Below, one piece after another: positions 25,530-33,080 of a stretch of DNA of 64,000 nt. The stretch covers positions 95,452 to 159,451 of the forward strand of contig NZ_JASITE010000016.1 in the NCBI RefSeq assembly GCF_030767025.1, given 5' to 3'. Numbering within the stretch: position 1 is the stretch's first letter; every line of letters begins with the position of its first letter. The DNA is from Nocardia sp. CC227C (lineage in GTDB: Bacteria; Actinomycetota; Actinomycetes; Mycobacteriales; Mycobacteriaceae). The translations under genes were made by a program, and so were the position numbers. The notes beneath the pieces were generated by a model, which searched no databases, was not told the DNA's origin, and saw only the letters and a list, made by a program, of their open reading frames with translations.

Positions 25530-26714
25530 GTGCCGAGGCTACCGCGGCCGTTGTTGGTGATCGATACCAATATCGTGGATGCAGATCCGAATCTGGTTGG
25601 CGCGGCGTGGACAGCGCTAACGGCCGCAATAGCCGCCGGTGAGGTGGAGGTGCTGGTTCCCGAGGTAGTGGTGCGCGAGGTTGCGCGACATATCCGGCGG
25701 GACAGCAAAGGCGCTCGGAATGAAGTGATCAAGGCGGTAAAGGCGATACAGGCCAATATGATCAAGGCGAGGCTGGGAGTCGCAGCGCTACACAAGCTCC
25801 CTTCGGCGACTGAGCTCCGGGCGATGCCTGCGATTGGAGTGGACGAGGCCCAGTCTCAGTTTCGGGACCGTCTGATCGGGCTGGGATGTGAAATCGGGCG
25901 TATACCAACGCCGAACCATGACCTGCTAGTGGACTGGTCACTGATACAGCACCACCCGTTCGACACGACGGACAAAGGCTATCGGGATGCGTTGATCTGG
26001 TGGACCTTCTACGAAGCAGCTAGAAAGGACACGCTGCGGTTTGCAGTGCTGGTGAGCAACGACAATGACTTCTTCCAGCGCGGTTCGTGTGAGCTGCACG
26101 AGGAACTAGGCCGGCACCTGGAGCACGGAGGTATGTCGACTTCCGTGGGTTTCGCTCGGTCAATCCCGGATGCGTTGGCTGTTGCGCAGCGGGCGATCGC
26201 AGACACATCATGGCTGCCACAGACCGAGTTGTCGACCGCGCGGGTCCGGGAGCTCTTGACGGAGCCAATTCTGGATCTATTTGGTCAGCAGGTGCTGGAA
26301 GCCCCGTTGGTGACTCGCACGCCCGATGGCGCGGAGGTCTTCCTGGCGGAAGGGTACGAGGTTCCTCAAGAAGTGGACGGCGCCACGGTGGTGGAGTTTT
26401 CGTACGACCGTGCGACGCTGATCCAGTCGGTACGGGAAGGGTACGAGGGCGTCGTGTGGGTAGGTACTGCACGTGCCGTAATGGATCTGGAGTACGAGGG
26501 TTTCGTAAGCAAATCCCTGCTTTACATCTTCGAAGATGACGAGGATTCCGGCTCTCTGCCGATCTGGCTCGTAGATTCGGACGTATCTGGTGATCGTGTA
26601 AGGGTGCGCGGCGGCTTCTCAGTAGAGGCCGTGTTCCGGTTTGCCATCGACCCCTATCACGAGACCGTGAACGGGCTGGATCTAGAGAGAATTCAGGCAC
26701 GTGACCCGGATTAG
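25530..26714 (+). CDS. PIN-domain (DUF4935-like) protein, possible defence or toxin cargo
   Basis: 394 residues from GTG 25530, which has GGAGGG just upstream (spacing is short, four bases). The N-terminal ~190 residues form a PIN nuclease fold: acidic LLVIDTNIVD at the start, VPEVVVREVARHIRR, KGYRDALIWWTFYEAA and the terminal FAVLVSNDNDFF, giving the four conserved acidic residues. The C-terminal half is beta-rich and unknown (VEFSYDRATLIQSVREGYEGVVWVGTARAVMDLEY). This layout is seen in DUF4935 proteins suspected to act as RNases. The gene is lower in GC than its neighbours and sits alone at the attL end, the usual place for acquired cargo. No partner antitoxin lies beside it. Confidence 0.75.
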   Translation: MPRLPRPLLVIDTNIVDADPNLVGAAWTALTAAIAAGEVEVLVPEVVVREVARHIRRDSKGARNEVIKAVKAIQANMIKARLGVAALHKLPSATELRAMPAIGVDEAQSQFRDRLIGLGCEIGRIPTPNHDLLVDWSLIQHHPFDTTDKGYRDALIWWTFYEAARKDTLRFAVLVSNDNDFFQRGSCELHEELGRHLEHGGMSTSVGFARSIPDALAVAQRAIADTSWLPQTELSTARVRELLTEPILDLFGQQVLEAPLVTRTPDGAEVFLAEGYEVPQEVDGATVVEFSYDRATLIQSVREGYEGVVWVGTARAVMDLEYEGFVSKSLLYIFEDDEDSGSLPIWLVDSDVSGDRVRVRGGFSVEAVFRFAIDPYHETVNGLDLERIQARDPD

Positions 26715-26753
26715 GGAACTTGGCGTGTCAACGGTATAGATAGCCGTTCTTTT

Positions 26754-26903
26754 GCCCGCTCCCTCGGAAAGCGTGCGTTGCCGCAGCCGGGACAGGGTCA
26801 AGCAGGAAGGTGGCCGCAGGCCATCGGCGAAGCCGACGCGCAGCGCCTTCGTGCTTGAGGCTGGCACGGAGGCGGCGCACAATCGGCCGCTGAGGGAGCG
26901 GGC
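26754..26903. repeat. 12-bp inverted repeat flanking 126 bp
   Basis: GCCCGCTCCCTC (26754-26765) and its exact complement (26892-26903) lie 126 bp apart. They are the outer arms of the first structured block after the PIN gene. Confidence 0.6.
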
Positions 26904-27029
26904 ATCGGCATTCGAGGCGCGTGGTTCGGTACATGCCGTCGGGGTCTTTGCGTGCCCGTTGTCGGTGCAAAGCGCTGTTGAAGAGCTGTAGATTAGCCAT
27001 GATCTTGTTCACGTTTTGTTGCACGTGAG

Positions 27030-27198
27030 AACCACTCCCGGCACCCTCCCTGACCTGCGTAAACGTTCCATTCCATTCCACCCACCCCACTCCGACATCT
27101 CATCTCCCACTGCGTGAACGGAAGATGAGATGTCGGAGTGGGGTGGGTGGAATTCCATTACATCCAAGGACAGGTCAGGGAGGGTGCCGGGAGTGGTT
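27030..27198. repeat. concentric double inverted repeat (28-bp outer, 31-bp inner arms)
   Basis: Outer arms 27030-27057 and 27171-27198 (28 bp, perfect) and inner arms 27075-27105 and 27123-27153 (31 bp, perfect) share the same centre at 27114. Each side has a 17-bp spacer of unrelated sequence between the arms, and the central loop is 17 nt. As RNA or single-stranded DNA it would give a long hairpin with one symmetric internal loop. Confidence 0.9.
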
Positions 27199-27496
27199 CG
27201 GGTTGGGTGCGTGGTTGCGTGGGGTGGTTATGTTGCGTTGGCATGGTGGTTCCGCGACGGGCTAGCGTGTCGAAGTCGGCCGCAAGCGGCCTTGGTTCGC
27301 CACGCTGTTGCCAGCGTCGCTAGCTTGGGTTACCTCCGGCCTGCTGGGCACGTCGTGCGCGGCCGCGGCGGTTGGTACCGCCGGATTCGAGTGCCGCGGG
27401 CCGCCGCGTCGGCGGCCGCCGGTTCGGAAGTGGGTGTCAGGGGCGCGTGGGTGCCGTGGTTCCGCGAGCAGGCGCTCGCGCGGTCCGGCGCGTGGG

Positions 27497-27649
27497 CTGT
27501 CTGTCCCTCCGGTATGGCCTGATCTGAGGGCTATCACGCCGGAACCTGGCCCGCCGGCCTGGCAAGGCATCGTGGCGTTCCGGTGGTAGGGGCGGGCCAG
27601 AACCGCGGCGTGATGTGACGCCCTCAGGCCATACCGGAGGGACAGACAG
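27497..27649. repeat. 26-bp inverted repeat with imperfect inner pairing
   Basis: The arms 27497-27522 (CTGTCTGTCCCTCCGG...) and 27624-27649 are perfectly complementary. Inside, ATCACGCCG...TGGCCCGCC (from 27532) pairs imperfectly with the complement near 27590-27616, extending the stem. It is the second large hairpin of this region. Confidence 0.85.
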
Positions 27650-27987
27650 CAGGTAGGCTCGCGCGCTCGCTGACCGAAGGGCTGCACGGCCTTGCGGCCG
27701 TGGAAGGGCATCGCCTCCGGCGGGGAGGCCGCCCAGAGGGGCAGGGTCGGCGGATCGGTTTGCGAGCTCTACCGGGCTTCCTGGCTCCGCTGTACCCCGA
27801 TTCGGCCGTGCACTATGCGGCAGGAGTTTCGATAGGCAGACGAAAGTTCGTCAGAATTTACTGATGAACCGGTGCCGTCGTCTCAGTGGACTACTTGCAG
27901 CTCAGCGTGGTGTCGAATCGGCACGAATACGTACTGACGTGCTCGCGCGCGGCGCGGCCTGAAGGCGTGCGTTGCTACGGTGGCGGC

Positions 27988-28533
27988 ATGAGCGGAGACC
28001 TCGTCGGCTGGGCTGAACACGCGGCTCGCCTCTACTTGGCGTCGACGCTGCCGCAGCGGTGGCAGCACGTTCAGGGAGTAGTACGCCAGGCTCAGGCCGC
28101 CGCCGGCCTTGTCGACGATTCGGATCTGCTCATTGCGTCTGCATGGCTCCATGACATCGGGTACGCCCCGGAGCTTGATCGGACGGGATTCCATCCGATC
28201 GACGGTGCCGTCTTTCTGGAGGGGCAGGACGCTCCGGCTCGCCTGTGTGGTCTTGTTGCACATCATTCCTGCGCGCGAGTCGAGGCCGTACATCGAGGGA
28301 TCGAGATCGATTGGCTGGACGAGCAGACGCCGCTGCGTGACGCTCTCTGGTGGGCGGACATGACCACAACGCCGACCGGTGAACGGACTGACGTCCGCAG
28401 CCGCATTAACGAGGTTCAGACGCGTTACGGACTACGTCATGTTGTCGCTCAGTCCGTTGCGGAGGCAGCGCCGGAACTCCTTGCAGCCGCCGAGCGCACT
28501 GAAGGACTGCTAGGGCAGCTGGCGCATCGGTAG
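27988..28533 (+). CDS. HD-domain phosphohydrolase-like protein
   Basis: 181 residues. The metal-binding pattern is H (QHVQGV), HD in ASAWLHDIGYAPEL, then VAHHSCARVE and WADMTTTPTGE, giving the His...His-Asp...Asp of the HD superfamily. Substrates of the family are nucleotides or cyclic nucleotides. The ATG at 27988 has no Shine-Dalgarno and a TACGGT box six bases upstream, so the message is probably leaderless. It is convergent with the NUDIX gene. HD and NUDIX proteins often accompany XRE regulators in actinomycete elements, perhaps to tune a nucleotide signal; that role is inference. Confidence 0.85.
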   Translation: MSGDLVGWAEHAARLYLASTLPQRWQHVQGVVRQAQAAAGLVDDSDLLIASAWLHDIGYAPELDRTGFHPIDGAVFLEGQDAPARLCGLVAHHSCARVEAVHRGIEIDWLDEQTPLRDALWWADMTTTPTGERTDVRSRINEVQTRYGLRHVVAQSVAEAAPELLAAAERTEGLLGQLAHR

Positions 28534-28549
28534 TGACCTGCCGGGGCCG

Positions 28550-29020
28550 TTAGGTGAAGTAGGGAGTGTCACCGCGGTTGAGACTCTGCTCGATTCGCAA
28601 GGCGATCGACGGGTGGATATCGCGAGATGAGAGCTCCTGGGGCGCAATCCATTCGACTTCTTTCGATTCATCGCTGGTTCGCAGCTCCCCGCCGATCGGA
28701 TCGGCGTGGAAGCAGATCGAGAACTCCTGGCGGACCTCACCGTCGTCATAGGCGATGACGTGGTCCGGATTGGAGAAGACTCCGACCATTCCGGTGATCC
28801 GGACATCGATCCCTGTCTCTTCCTTCACCTCGCGGACCACGGCTTCGGAGACAGTCTCGCCGGCCTCCAGTGCGCCGCCCGGTATCGAGTACATGTCATT
28901 GTCGGTCCGGCGAATCATCAGGATGCGGCCGAGTTCGTCCTTCACTACCGCGCTGACGGCGACCTTGATGCTGTTCGGAGTGGGAGCCGCCGGGTCATGA
29001 AAGTAGTCGGTTCGGGTCAT
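28550..29020 (-). CDS. NUDIX hydrolase
   Basis: 156 residues from ATG 29020. The Nudix box G49-x5-E55-x7-REVKEETGI (to residue 71) is complete with all catalytic Glu residues. The family cleaves nucleoside diphosphate derivatives. Its ATG shares one base with the stop of the XRE gene (TGATG), so both come from one message. A Nudix protein is a known component of pSAM2-type elements, where it affects transfer-related regulation; the same may hold here. Confidence 0.92.
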   Translation of the reverse strand: MTRTDYFHDPAAPTPNSIKVAVSAVVKDELGRILMIRRTDNDMYSIPGGALEAGETVSEAVVREVKEETGIDVRITGMVGVFSNPDHVIAYDDGEVRQEFSICFHADPIGGELRTSDESKEVEWIAPQELSSRDIHPSIALRIEQSLNRGDTPYFT

Positions 29021-29775
29021 CAGTGAACCTCTCGGAAGTCGGCCGGATGGGCTGTCGTCCACACATGCTCGAAGCTCGTTGTGTACGTCTCGAAGAGGTC
29101 GCCGGCGGGCAGACGGCGAAGGTGGATCGCTGGAGCGTGCGCGCCAGGGAATCCGTAGACGTGCGTGTTGACGATCATGTCGTCGTCGAACCGGAAGATC
29201 GAGTTGTACAAGGTGGTTTGGTGGAATCTGACCTCCACACCATCGATCTCGGCGAATGGTTCCACCAGTGCCAAGGCGTTCTTGATGCGAGCCGCGACGG
29301 TGCCGTCAGCTAGTCGTTCTTCGGCGCTGCGTTTCGTCGCTTCCGGTGCTTTCGGGTCGCCGAACAACATGCGGACCTTCAGTCCCTCTTGCGTCTTCTG
29401 TCGGACGACCTTGCCGAATGACGGTTCCTCGGCCAGGAACAGACCTGCTAGCACCAGAATGTCGAGCTGCTCTGACGCTCCACTGAGCAGGCGGACCCAC
29501 GTATCGGCAGAGATCGAGCTGCGATGCGGGTAGACCTTGACGACCTCTGATTCGGCCGCCGCGGCGCGCCGCTCCGGCGGGACGGCGTCGGGCCACAGGT
29601 AGTTCTCGGTCTCGTGCACCATGGCCGCGATCTTGCGGCGGTGCTTCGGGTACGGTGTCCGCCCCTTGGTTATCCAGCGTTCGACGGTTCTCTCGTCGAC
29701 CTCGGTTCTTTCTGCGACCTGGGCATAGTCGAGCCCGTTTCGAGTCAGCGCGTCGCGCAGCCGGTCATTCGCCAT
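29020..29775 (-). CDS. XRE-family regulator with PLD-like (DUF5919-type) C-terminal domain
   Basis: 251 residues. The first ~65 are a helix-turn-helix domain (LRDALTRNGLDYAQVAERTEVDERTVERWITKGRTPY). Residues ~95-245 resemble the phospholipase-D-like DUF5919 domain: LLSGASEQLDILVLAGLF, VRMLFGDP, VRFHQTTLYNSIFRFDDDMIVNTHVYG. It should be a DNA-binding regulator with a ligand-sensing or degenerate nuclease domain. Three TGGACGWC repeats lie just upstream of its start, probably its own operator, and would also affect the divergent 29917 operon, i.e. the element's main transcript. Confidence 0.85.
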   Translation of the reverse strand: MANDRLRDALTRNGLDYAQVAERTEVDERTVERWITKGRTPYPKHRRKIAAMVHETENYLWPDAVPPERRAAAAESEVVKVYPHRSSISADTWVRLLSGASEQLDILVLAGLFLAEEPSFGKVVRQKTQEGLKVRMLFGDPKAPEATKRSAEERLADGTVAARIKNALALVEPFAEIDGVEVRFHQTTLYNSIFRFDDDMIVNTHVYGFPGAHAPAIHLRRLPAGDLFETYTTSFEHVWTTAHPADFREVH

Positions 29776-29786
29776 GGGGCACTCCT

Positions 29787-29836
29787 TGGACGTCTATGGA
29801 CGACTTTACGTGACTGTGGACGTCCGGACAAGTCCA
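29787..29836. promoter_or_regulatory. TGGACGWC operator repeats between the XRE gene and the main operon
   Basis: TGGACGTC at 29787, TGGACGAC at 29797 and TGGACGTC at 29817 lie 10 and 20 bp apart, on the same face of the helix. The last runs into TCCGGACAAGTCCA, which adds an inverted half. It is placed 12-60 bp upstream of the XRE start and about 80-130 bp upstream of 29917. Confidence 0.65.
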
Positions 29837-29916
29837 GCCATGCAGTGATGGTGTCCAGTATGTATGCGCGAATCTCCTTGTGTGTCAACACGTTTCGATG
29901 CACAGAGGAGAGGGTT

Positions 29917-30135
29917 ATGACGAAGTCGTTCAGTAACGGTGACCTGCCGAACGACCTGATCAATCTGCGTGATGCCGCCCGTCTGGCTGGTGATGTCCAC
30001 CCGACGACGATTCGACGCTGGATCGGTCGAAACATGCTGAAGGCGTACCGCCGCGGTCCCTCCAGGCTGCTGTACGTCAGCCGAGACGAGCTGGTGGCCC
30101 TGACCCAGCCGGTTGAGTCGGGTGGTGCGGCATGA
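29917..30135 (+). CDS. small helix-turn-helix protein (excisionase/MerR-like)
   Basis: 72 residues from ATG 29917, with GAGGAGAGGG upstream. NLRDAARLAGDVHPTTIRRWIGRNMLKAYRRGPSRLLYVSRDELVALTQ is a winged helix-turn-helix of the type found in excisionases and plasmid regulators. It is the first gene of the long rightward operon and diverges from the XRE regulator. It is a second excisionase-like gene besides the one next to the integrase, so its role is more likely transcriptional control. Confidence 0.8.
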   Translation: MTKSFSNGDLPNDLINLRDAARLAGDVHPTTIRRWIGRNMLKAYRRGPSRLLYVSRDELVALTQPVESGGAA

Positions 30136-30584
30136 GCGATCCGCGCAAGTTCGATCGTGCCGATGTGGTGCAGGTGTTGTGGCCGACGATCGGCCCGCAC
30201 ACTGCCGAGTCGATTGGCACCGCCGCCGCAGCGATCTCGGAGCTCTGGCGCTACTTGGCACACGCCACGCATAGCGGGCAGGCCGAGGGGCTGGCGGATC
30301 CGGCCGATGTGTACCTGGTGGTTGGCACTCTTCGTGTCGCTACGAGCAGCGCCATGCAGGTGATGGGGCAGCTCTGCGAATGGGCGATGGCTCTGTCCGA
30401 AATTCCGGCCCTGGGACACGACGAAACCGGGGTACAGGCCGCGGAAACCGCTTCGGACGCCGGATACGCGCTGAACGAAGTGATGCTGCGGCTCCAACAG
30501 GTTCGGGATGCACTGGATAAGGCCGCCCAGGGGCTGGGCCACCTCTACCTCGCGGACGACGATGCCGAGGAGGGCGGGCGATGA
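30132..30584 (+). CDS. hypothetical alpha-helical protein
   Basis: 150 residues, almost entirely helical (TAESIGTAAAAISELWRYLAHATHSG, NEVMLRLQQVRDALDKAAQGLGHLYLADDD). No family recognised. It overlaps both neighbours by ATGA, which ties it to the regulatory start of the main element operon. Confidence 0.75.
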   Translation: MSDPRKFDRADVVQVLWPTIGPHTAESIGTAAAAISELWRYLAHATHSGQAEGLADPADVYLVVGTLRVATSSAMQVMGQLCEWAMALSEIPALGHDETGVQAAETASDAGYALNEVMLRLQQVRDALDKAAQGLGHLYLADDDAEEGGR

Positions 30585-30835
30585 GCGCGAACCTGCCCAC
30601 CCAGGCCGAGATGTTCCTCCGTGCGCTGGAAGCCGTTGATACGGCCCGTAACTCGCTGTCGGAGGCGCGGGACTGGCTGAACTCCGACCGGCAGCCGATC
30701 GGCACGGCGCTGCCCGGCCAGGCCGGGCCACGGCGACACGCGGCACTGCGCCGGATCGGCGATGCGAAGAACACGATCAAGTCCAGCCTGTCGCAGGCGC
30801 TGGACGATATCGACGCCGCAGGCGGTGCGCGATGA
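30581..30835 (+). CDS. hypothetical small protein
   Basis: 84 residues, helical with a Pro-rich turn (NSDRQPIGTALPGQAGPRRHAALRR). No family recognised. Starts with ATGA overlap to the gene before and ends with ATGA overlap to the next. The helical ends (AEMFLRALEAVDTARNSLSEARDWL and DAKNTIKSSLSQALDDIDA) suggest a helix-hairpin interacting with another element protein. Confidence 0.7.
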   Translation: MSANLPTQAEMFLRALEAVDTARNSLSEARDWLNSDRQPIGTALPGQAGPRRHAALRRIGDAKNTIKSSLSQALDDIDAAGGAR

Positions 30836-31005
30836 ACCGGCTCACCCTGTTTCTGGTCACGACGCTGTTCGCGTTGTTCTCGCTGCTGATCGCGCCGGTA
30901 TTCGTGCTCAGCGTCCTGATCACGGCCGTGGTGTTCGCGGTCGGCGTCCGCTGGTTCGCCCGCGCTGCGTTCCCTGCTCGTCGGGATCGGGGGATGTGGC
31001 GATGA
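30832..31005 (+). CDS. small membrane protein (57 residues)
   Basis: MNRLTLFLVTTLFALFSLLI begins a 57-residue protein with two hydrophobic segments (to about residue 40) and an Arg-rich end (RWFARAAFPARRDRGMWR). It overlaps the genes on both sides by ATGA/CGATGA. Small membrane proteins are usual in AICE transfer regions as Spd-type spread proteins; that assignment is inference. Confidence 0.75.
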   Translation: MNRLTLFLVTTLFALFSLLIAPVFVLSVLITAVVFAVGVRWFARAAFPARRDRGMWR

Positions 31006-31259
31006 TCGAATCGTTCGCACGTACCGACGCCGCCGTGGTCCGCGGGATCGGGACCGGTCTGAGCCTGCTGCCGGTGGGAATCCGGCTGGCGCTGTTCGCG
31101 GCCGCGCTGCTGGTCGGCATGGCCGGATGCACGGCCGCGTGGGTGGACTACCAGGACTATCAGCCTTCACTCAACATCTGCCGGGCTGACGAGGTTCACC
31201 GCACCGACTGCATCCACCTGGACCGCACCGCCCCGAACGCCGCGGAGGTGGCGCGATGA
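31002..31259 (+). CDS. small membrane-anchored protein
   Basis: 85 residues. One hydrophobic segment (IRLALFAAALLVGMAGCTA) is followed by a soluble part with two Cys (NICRADEVHRTDCIHLDR) that could form a disulfide outside the cell. The LVGMAGC run resembles a lipobox but the N-terminal part is too long for a normal lipoprotein signal. Overlaps both neighbours. Confidence 0.7.
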   Translation: MIESFARTDAAVVRGIGTGLSLLPVGIRLALFAAALLVGMAGCTAAWVDYQDYQPSLNICRADEVHRTDCIHLDRTAPNAAEVAR

Positions 31260-31558
31260 GGACCGTACCGCTGGAATTCGTCGCCGAGGTCGCGGAGCTG
31301 GATCGACTGCGGGAGAACGCCTTCGAAGGTTTGCGGGCCGCGAACGCTCGCGGGCTCACCGGTTCCGACATGGACGCCATGGTTACCGCGCTGGACGAGG
31401 TCGAGGCGCGGTGCGAACAGCTGCGGAAGCGGTTCTTCCCCCGCCGTCACAAGCTCGTCATCACTTGTGGTGTCGCGATGCTCGTTTCCAAGACCTTTCG
31501 GTCCTGCGAGATCGTCTGGCAGCGCACGCCCCGGCAGCGGGGGTGGGGCGATGAATGA
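31256..31558 (+). CDS. hypothetical protein, helical
   Basis: 100 residues. The first 70 are a helical, acidic region (VAEVAELDRLRENAFEGL, GSDMDAMVTALDEVEARCEQLRKRF), then a basic patch (FFPRRHKL) and a more hydrophobic end. Overlap with the next gene is eight bases (ATG at 31551). Function unknown. Confidence 0.7.
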   Translation: MRTVPLEFVAEVAELDRLRENAFEGLRAANARGLTGSDMDAMVTALDEVEARCEQLRKRFFPRRHKLVITCGVAMLVSKTFRSCEIVWQRTPRQRGWGDE

Positions 31559-32039
31559 CCCGATCCGTCCCGCCCAGCTGATCCTGGGCGCGGAACTGGG
31601 CCCCGAGCTCACGCGCCGGGCGCAGCTGCGCGTCGCAGAACGCGCTCGTAACGCGGCGGAGTGTCGCGAGCTGTTGGCGATGCTCGGCCTGGACCAGGCC
31701 GCCGCACAGTCTGCCCCGACGTGTCGGGGGTGCGGGCGGCCGATGGCGCTGCGGACTGCGCACCGGCCCGAGGGGTGGGCGCGGCAGCAGTCCGGCAGCC
31801 AGTGCACCCGCTGCTACCAGCACAGCATCGCGGCCGCCGCGCCGTCGCCGGTAGTGGTGATGCCGCAGCAGCCGCGGCTGCGGCGGCGGTGCCCGAATCG
31901 CCCGCGCGACATCGCGTTTCAAGTCCGTGTCGCGGAGCTGCGTGCGGTCGAGGGTCGTAGCTGGGCGCGGATCGCGACCGAGCTGGGCTGTTCGGCATCG
32001 ACCGCTCGGGCCGCCTACGCCCAGGTGGTGACGCTGTGA
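31551..32039 (+). CDS. zinc-ribbon plus helix-turn-helix protein
   Basis: 162 residues. Near the middle, CRGCGRPM ... CTRCYQH is a CxxC...CxxC zinc ribbon. The C-terminal ~45 residues (VAELRAVEGRSWARIATELGCSASTARAAYAQVV) form a helix-turn-helix. It should be a DNA-binding protein and is one of the candidates for a replication or transfer accessory factor. No known family recognised. Confidence 0.75.
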   Translation: MNDPIRPAQLILGAELGPELTRRAQLRVAERARNAAECRELLAMLGLDQAAAQSAPTCRGCGRPMALRTAHRPEGWARQQSGSQCTRCYQHSIAAAAPSPVVVMPQQPRLRRRCPNRPRDIAFQVRVAELRAVEGRSWARIATELGCSASTARAAYAQVVTL

Positions 32040-32290
32040 TCGAGCCACGCGAGACCGAATGGGCGGTGCTGACCCCGATCACCGACATTCCGCATCTGGC
32101 CGAGGCCGCGCGCCGGTTGGGGCAGACCGATCGCGAGATCTGGGTGGACAAGCCCATGCCGCCGCGAGTCCACACCCGCGGCCGGGGCCCGGATCAGTGG
32201 TTGGTGTCCGGGCGACCGTTGAACGCCTTCGCCGCCGCGGCCGCCGCCGAGCAGGACAGCAGTCACGAGCGGGGAGGGGCGGAGCGGTGA
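32036..32290 (+). CDS. small protein with C-terminal NAFA tag
   Basis: 84 residues. The body (MIEPRETEWAVLTPITDIPH) is unknown; the tail reads LNAFAAAAAAEQ...HERGGAER. The same tail ends seven other element proteins. The 3' end also encodes the purine-rich ribosome site of the next gene, which begins with GTGA overlap. Confidence 0.75.
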   Translation: MIEPRETEWAVLTPITDIPHLAEAARRLGQTDREIWVDKPMPPRVHTRGRGPDQWLVSGRPLNAFAAAAAAEQDSSHERGGAER

Positions 32291-32733
32291 GCTGGTTCAT
32301 CGGGGAGGTGCCGCGCGACTATCGCGACTTCACCCCGGATCCGACCGGCGAGAAGTACGGCATCCCCACCTATTTCTGGAAGACCGCGCCGGTGCACCTG
32401 CTGACCCGTCGGCAGCTGCGATCGGTCGGGCTGCGCCCCGGCGGGCAGGACATCGCCGCCCAGGTGGTGATCCTGCGCCGTCACCGAGAACCGCTGGTGG
32501 CGCACCTGTTCGACGTCAACCAGGCCGCCCTGAAGCGGGAAGCGACCCCCGCCCAGTTGGAAGCGCTGCGGAAGGCGACACGCGAGCACCAGCTGCGCGC
32601 CGCGGAGCGCCACGGTGTGGACCGCGCGCAGTTCGACCAGCCAGACCGCAGCGAGGCGGCCCGTCCGGTGAATGCCTTCGCGGCCGCCACCGAGCGCGAC
32701 GCCGCGGACCGGGAATCGGGGTGGGAGCGATGA
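32287..32733 (+). CDS. RRQ-motif protein with C-terminal NAFA tag
   Basis: 148 residues from GTG 32287 (GTGA overlap). YGIPTYFWKTAPVHLLTRRQLRSVGLRPGGQDIAAQVVILRRHR resembles the short RRQRL-motif proteins of actinomycete elements, said to bind zinc, although few Cys are visible here. It ends VNAFAAATERDAADRESGWER, the shared tag. Function is unknown. Confidence 0.75.
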   Translation: MSWFIGEVPRDYRDFTPDPTGEKYGIPTYFWKTAPVHLLTRRQLRSVGLRPGGQDIAAQVVILRRHREPLVAHLFDVNQAALKREATPAQLEALRKATREHQLRAAERHGVDRAQFDQPDRSEAARPVNAFAAATERDAADRESGWER

Positions 32734-33080
32734 ACGCGGGCCGGGAGCAGGTGTACCTGCTGCATTTCGACCGTAGATACCACCACGCGGGCCACTACAT
32801 CGGCACCACGCGCGATCTCGAGGCGCGGCTGGCCGCGCACCGCGAGGGCCGTGGGGCGCGGCTGCTGCAAGTGCTCAAAGAGCACGGGATCGGCTGGCAT
32901 CTGGCCCGCACCTGGGACGGCGGCCGCGCACTGGAGCGGGAGCTGAAGGGGTTCAAGAACGCCGCCCGACTGTGCCCGGACTGCTCCTACTCCCGCGACC
33001 ACGACCGACCGCGGCTCAACGCCTTCGCCGCCGCTGCCCAGCGCGAGAGCGCCTACGAGCGAGAGGAATTCGACAGATGA
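32730..33080 (+). CDS. GIY-YIG nuclease-like protein with C-terminal NAFA tag
   Basis: 116 residues. VYLLHF...HYIGTTRDLEARLAAHREGRGARLLQVL is a GIY-YIG domain: the first Tyr-x-Leu, then YIG, and Arg in the helix. The usual catalytic Glu would lie in RALERELKGFKN. CPDCSY may bind metal with upstream residues. It ends LNAFAAAAQRESAYEREEFDR, the shared tag. It might nick or cut element or host DNA; no target can be inferred. Confidence 0.82.
   Translation: MNAGREQVYLLHFDRRYHHAGHYIGTTRDLEARLAAHREGRGARLLQVLKEHGIGWHLARTWDGGRALERELKGFKNAARLCPDCSYSRDHDRPRLNAFAAAAQRESAYEREEFDR

Larger units (their letters stand above)
26715..27987. other. 1.27-kb non-coding region rich in inverted repeats (candidate origin region)
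   Basis: No reading frame here has convincing coding character. The region holds at least three sets of inverted repeats (26754-26903, 27030-27198, 27497-27649), two of them nested and large. In a compact element where almost all other genes overlap, 1.27 kb of structured non-coding DNA suggests an origin of replication, a single-strand origin or a structured transcript (inference). Confidence 0.5.

Noticed and set aside
26703..26710. GACCCGGA, the known TraB recognition word of Streptomyces plasmids
   Set aside because: I see only this one copy, inside the PIN gene; known clt loci have several.
26728..27090. Possible small gene on the minus strand (120 codons) reaching into the concentric inverted repeat
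   Set aside because: Its start lies within the hairpin arm and the mirrored start on the other strand (27138) is equally open; Arg-rich composition, no homologue recalled.
27130..27522. 130-codon frame on the plus strand
   Set aside because: Covers both large inverted repeats; composition is not protein-like.
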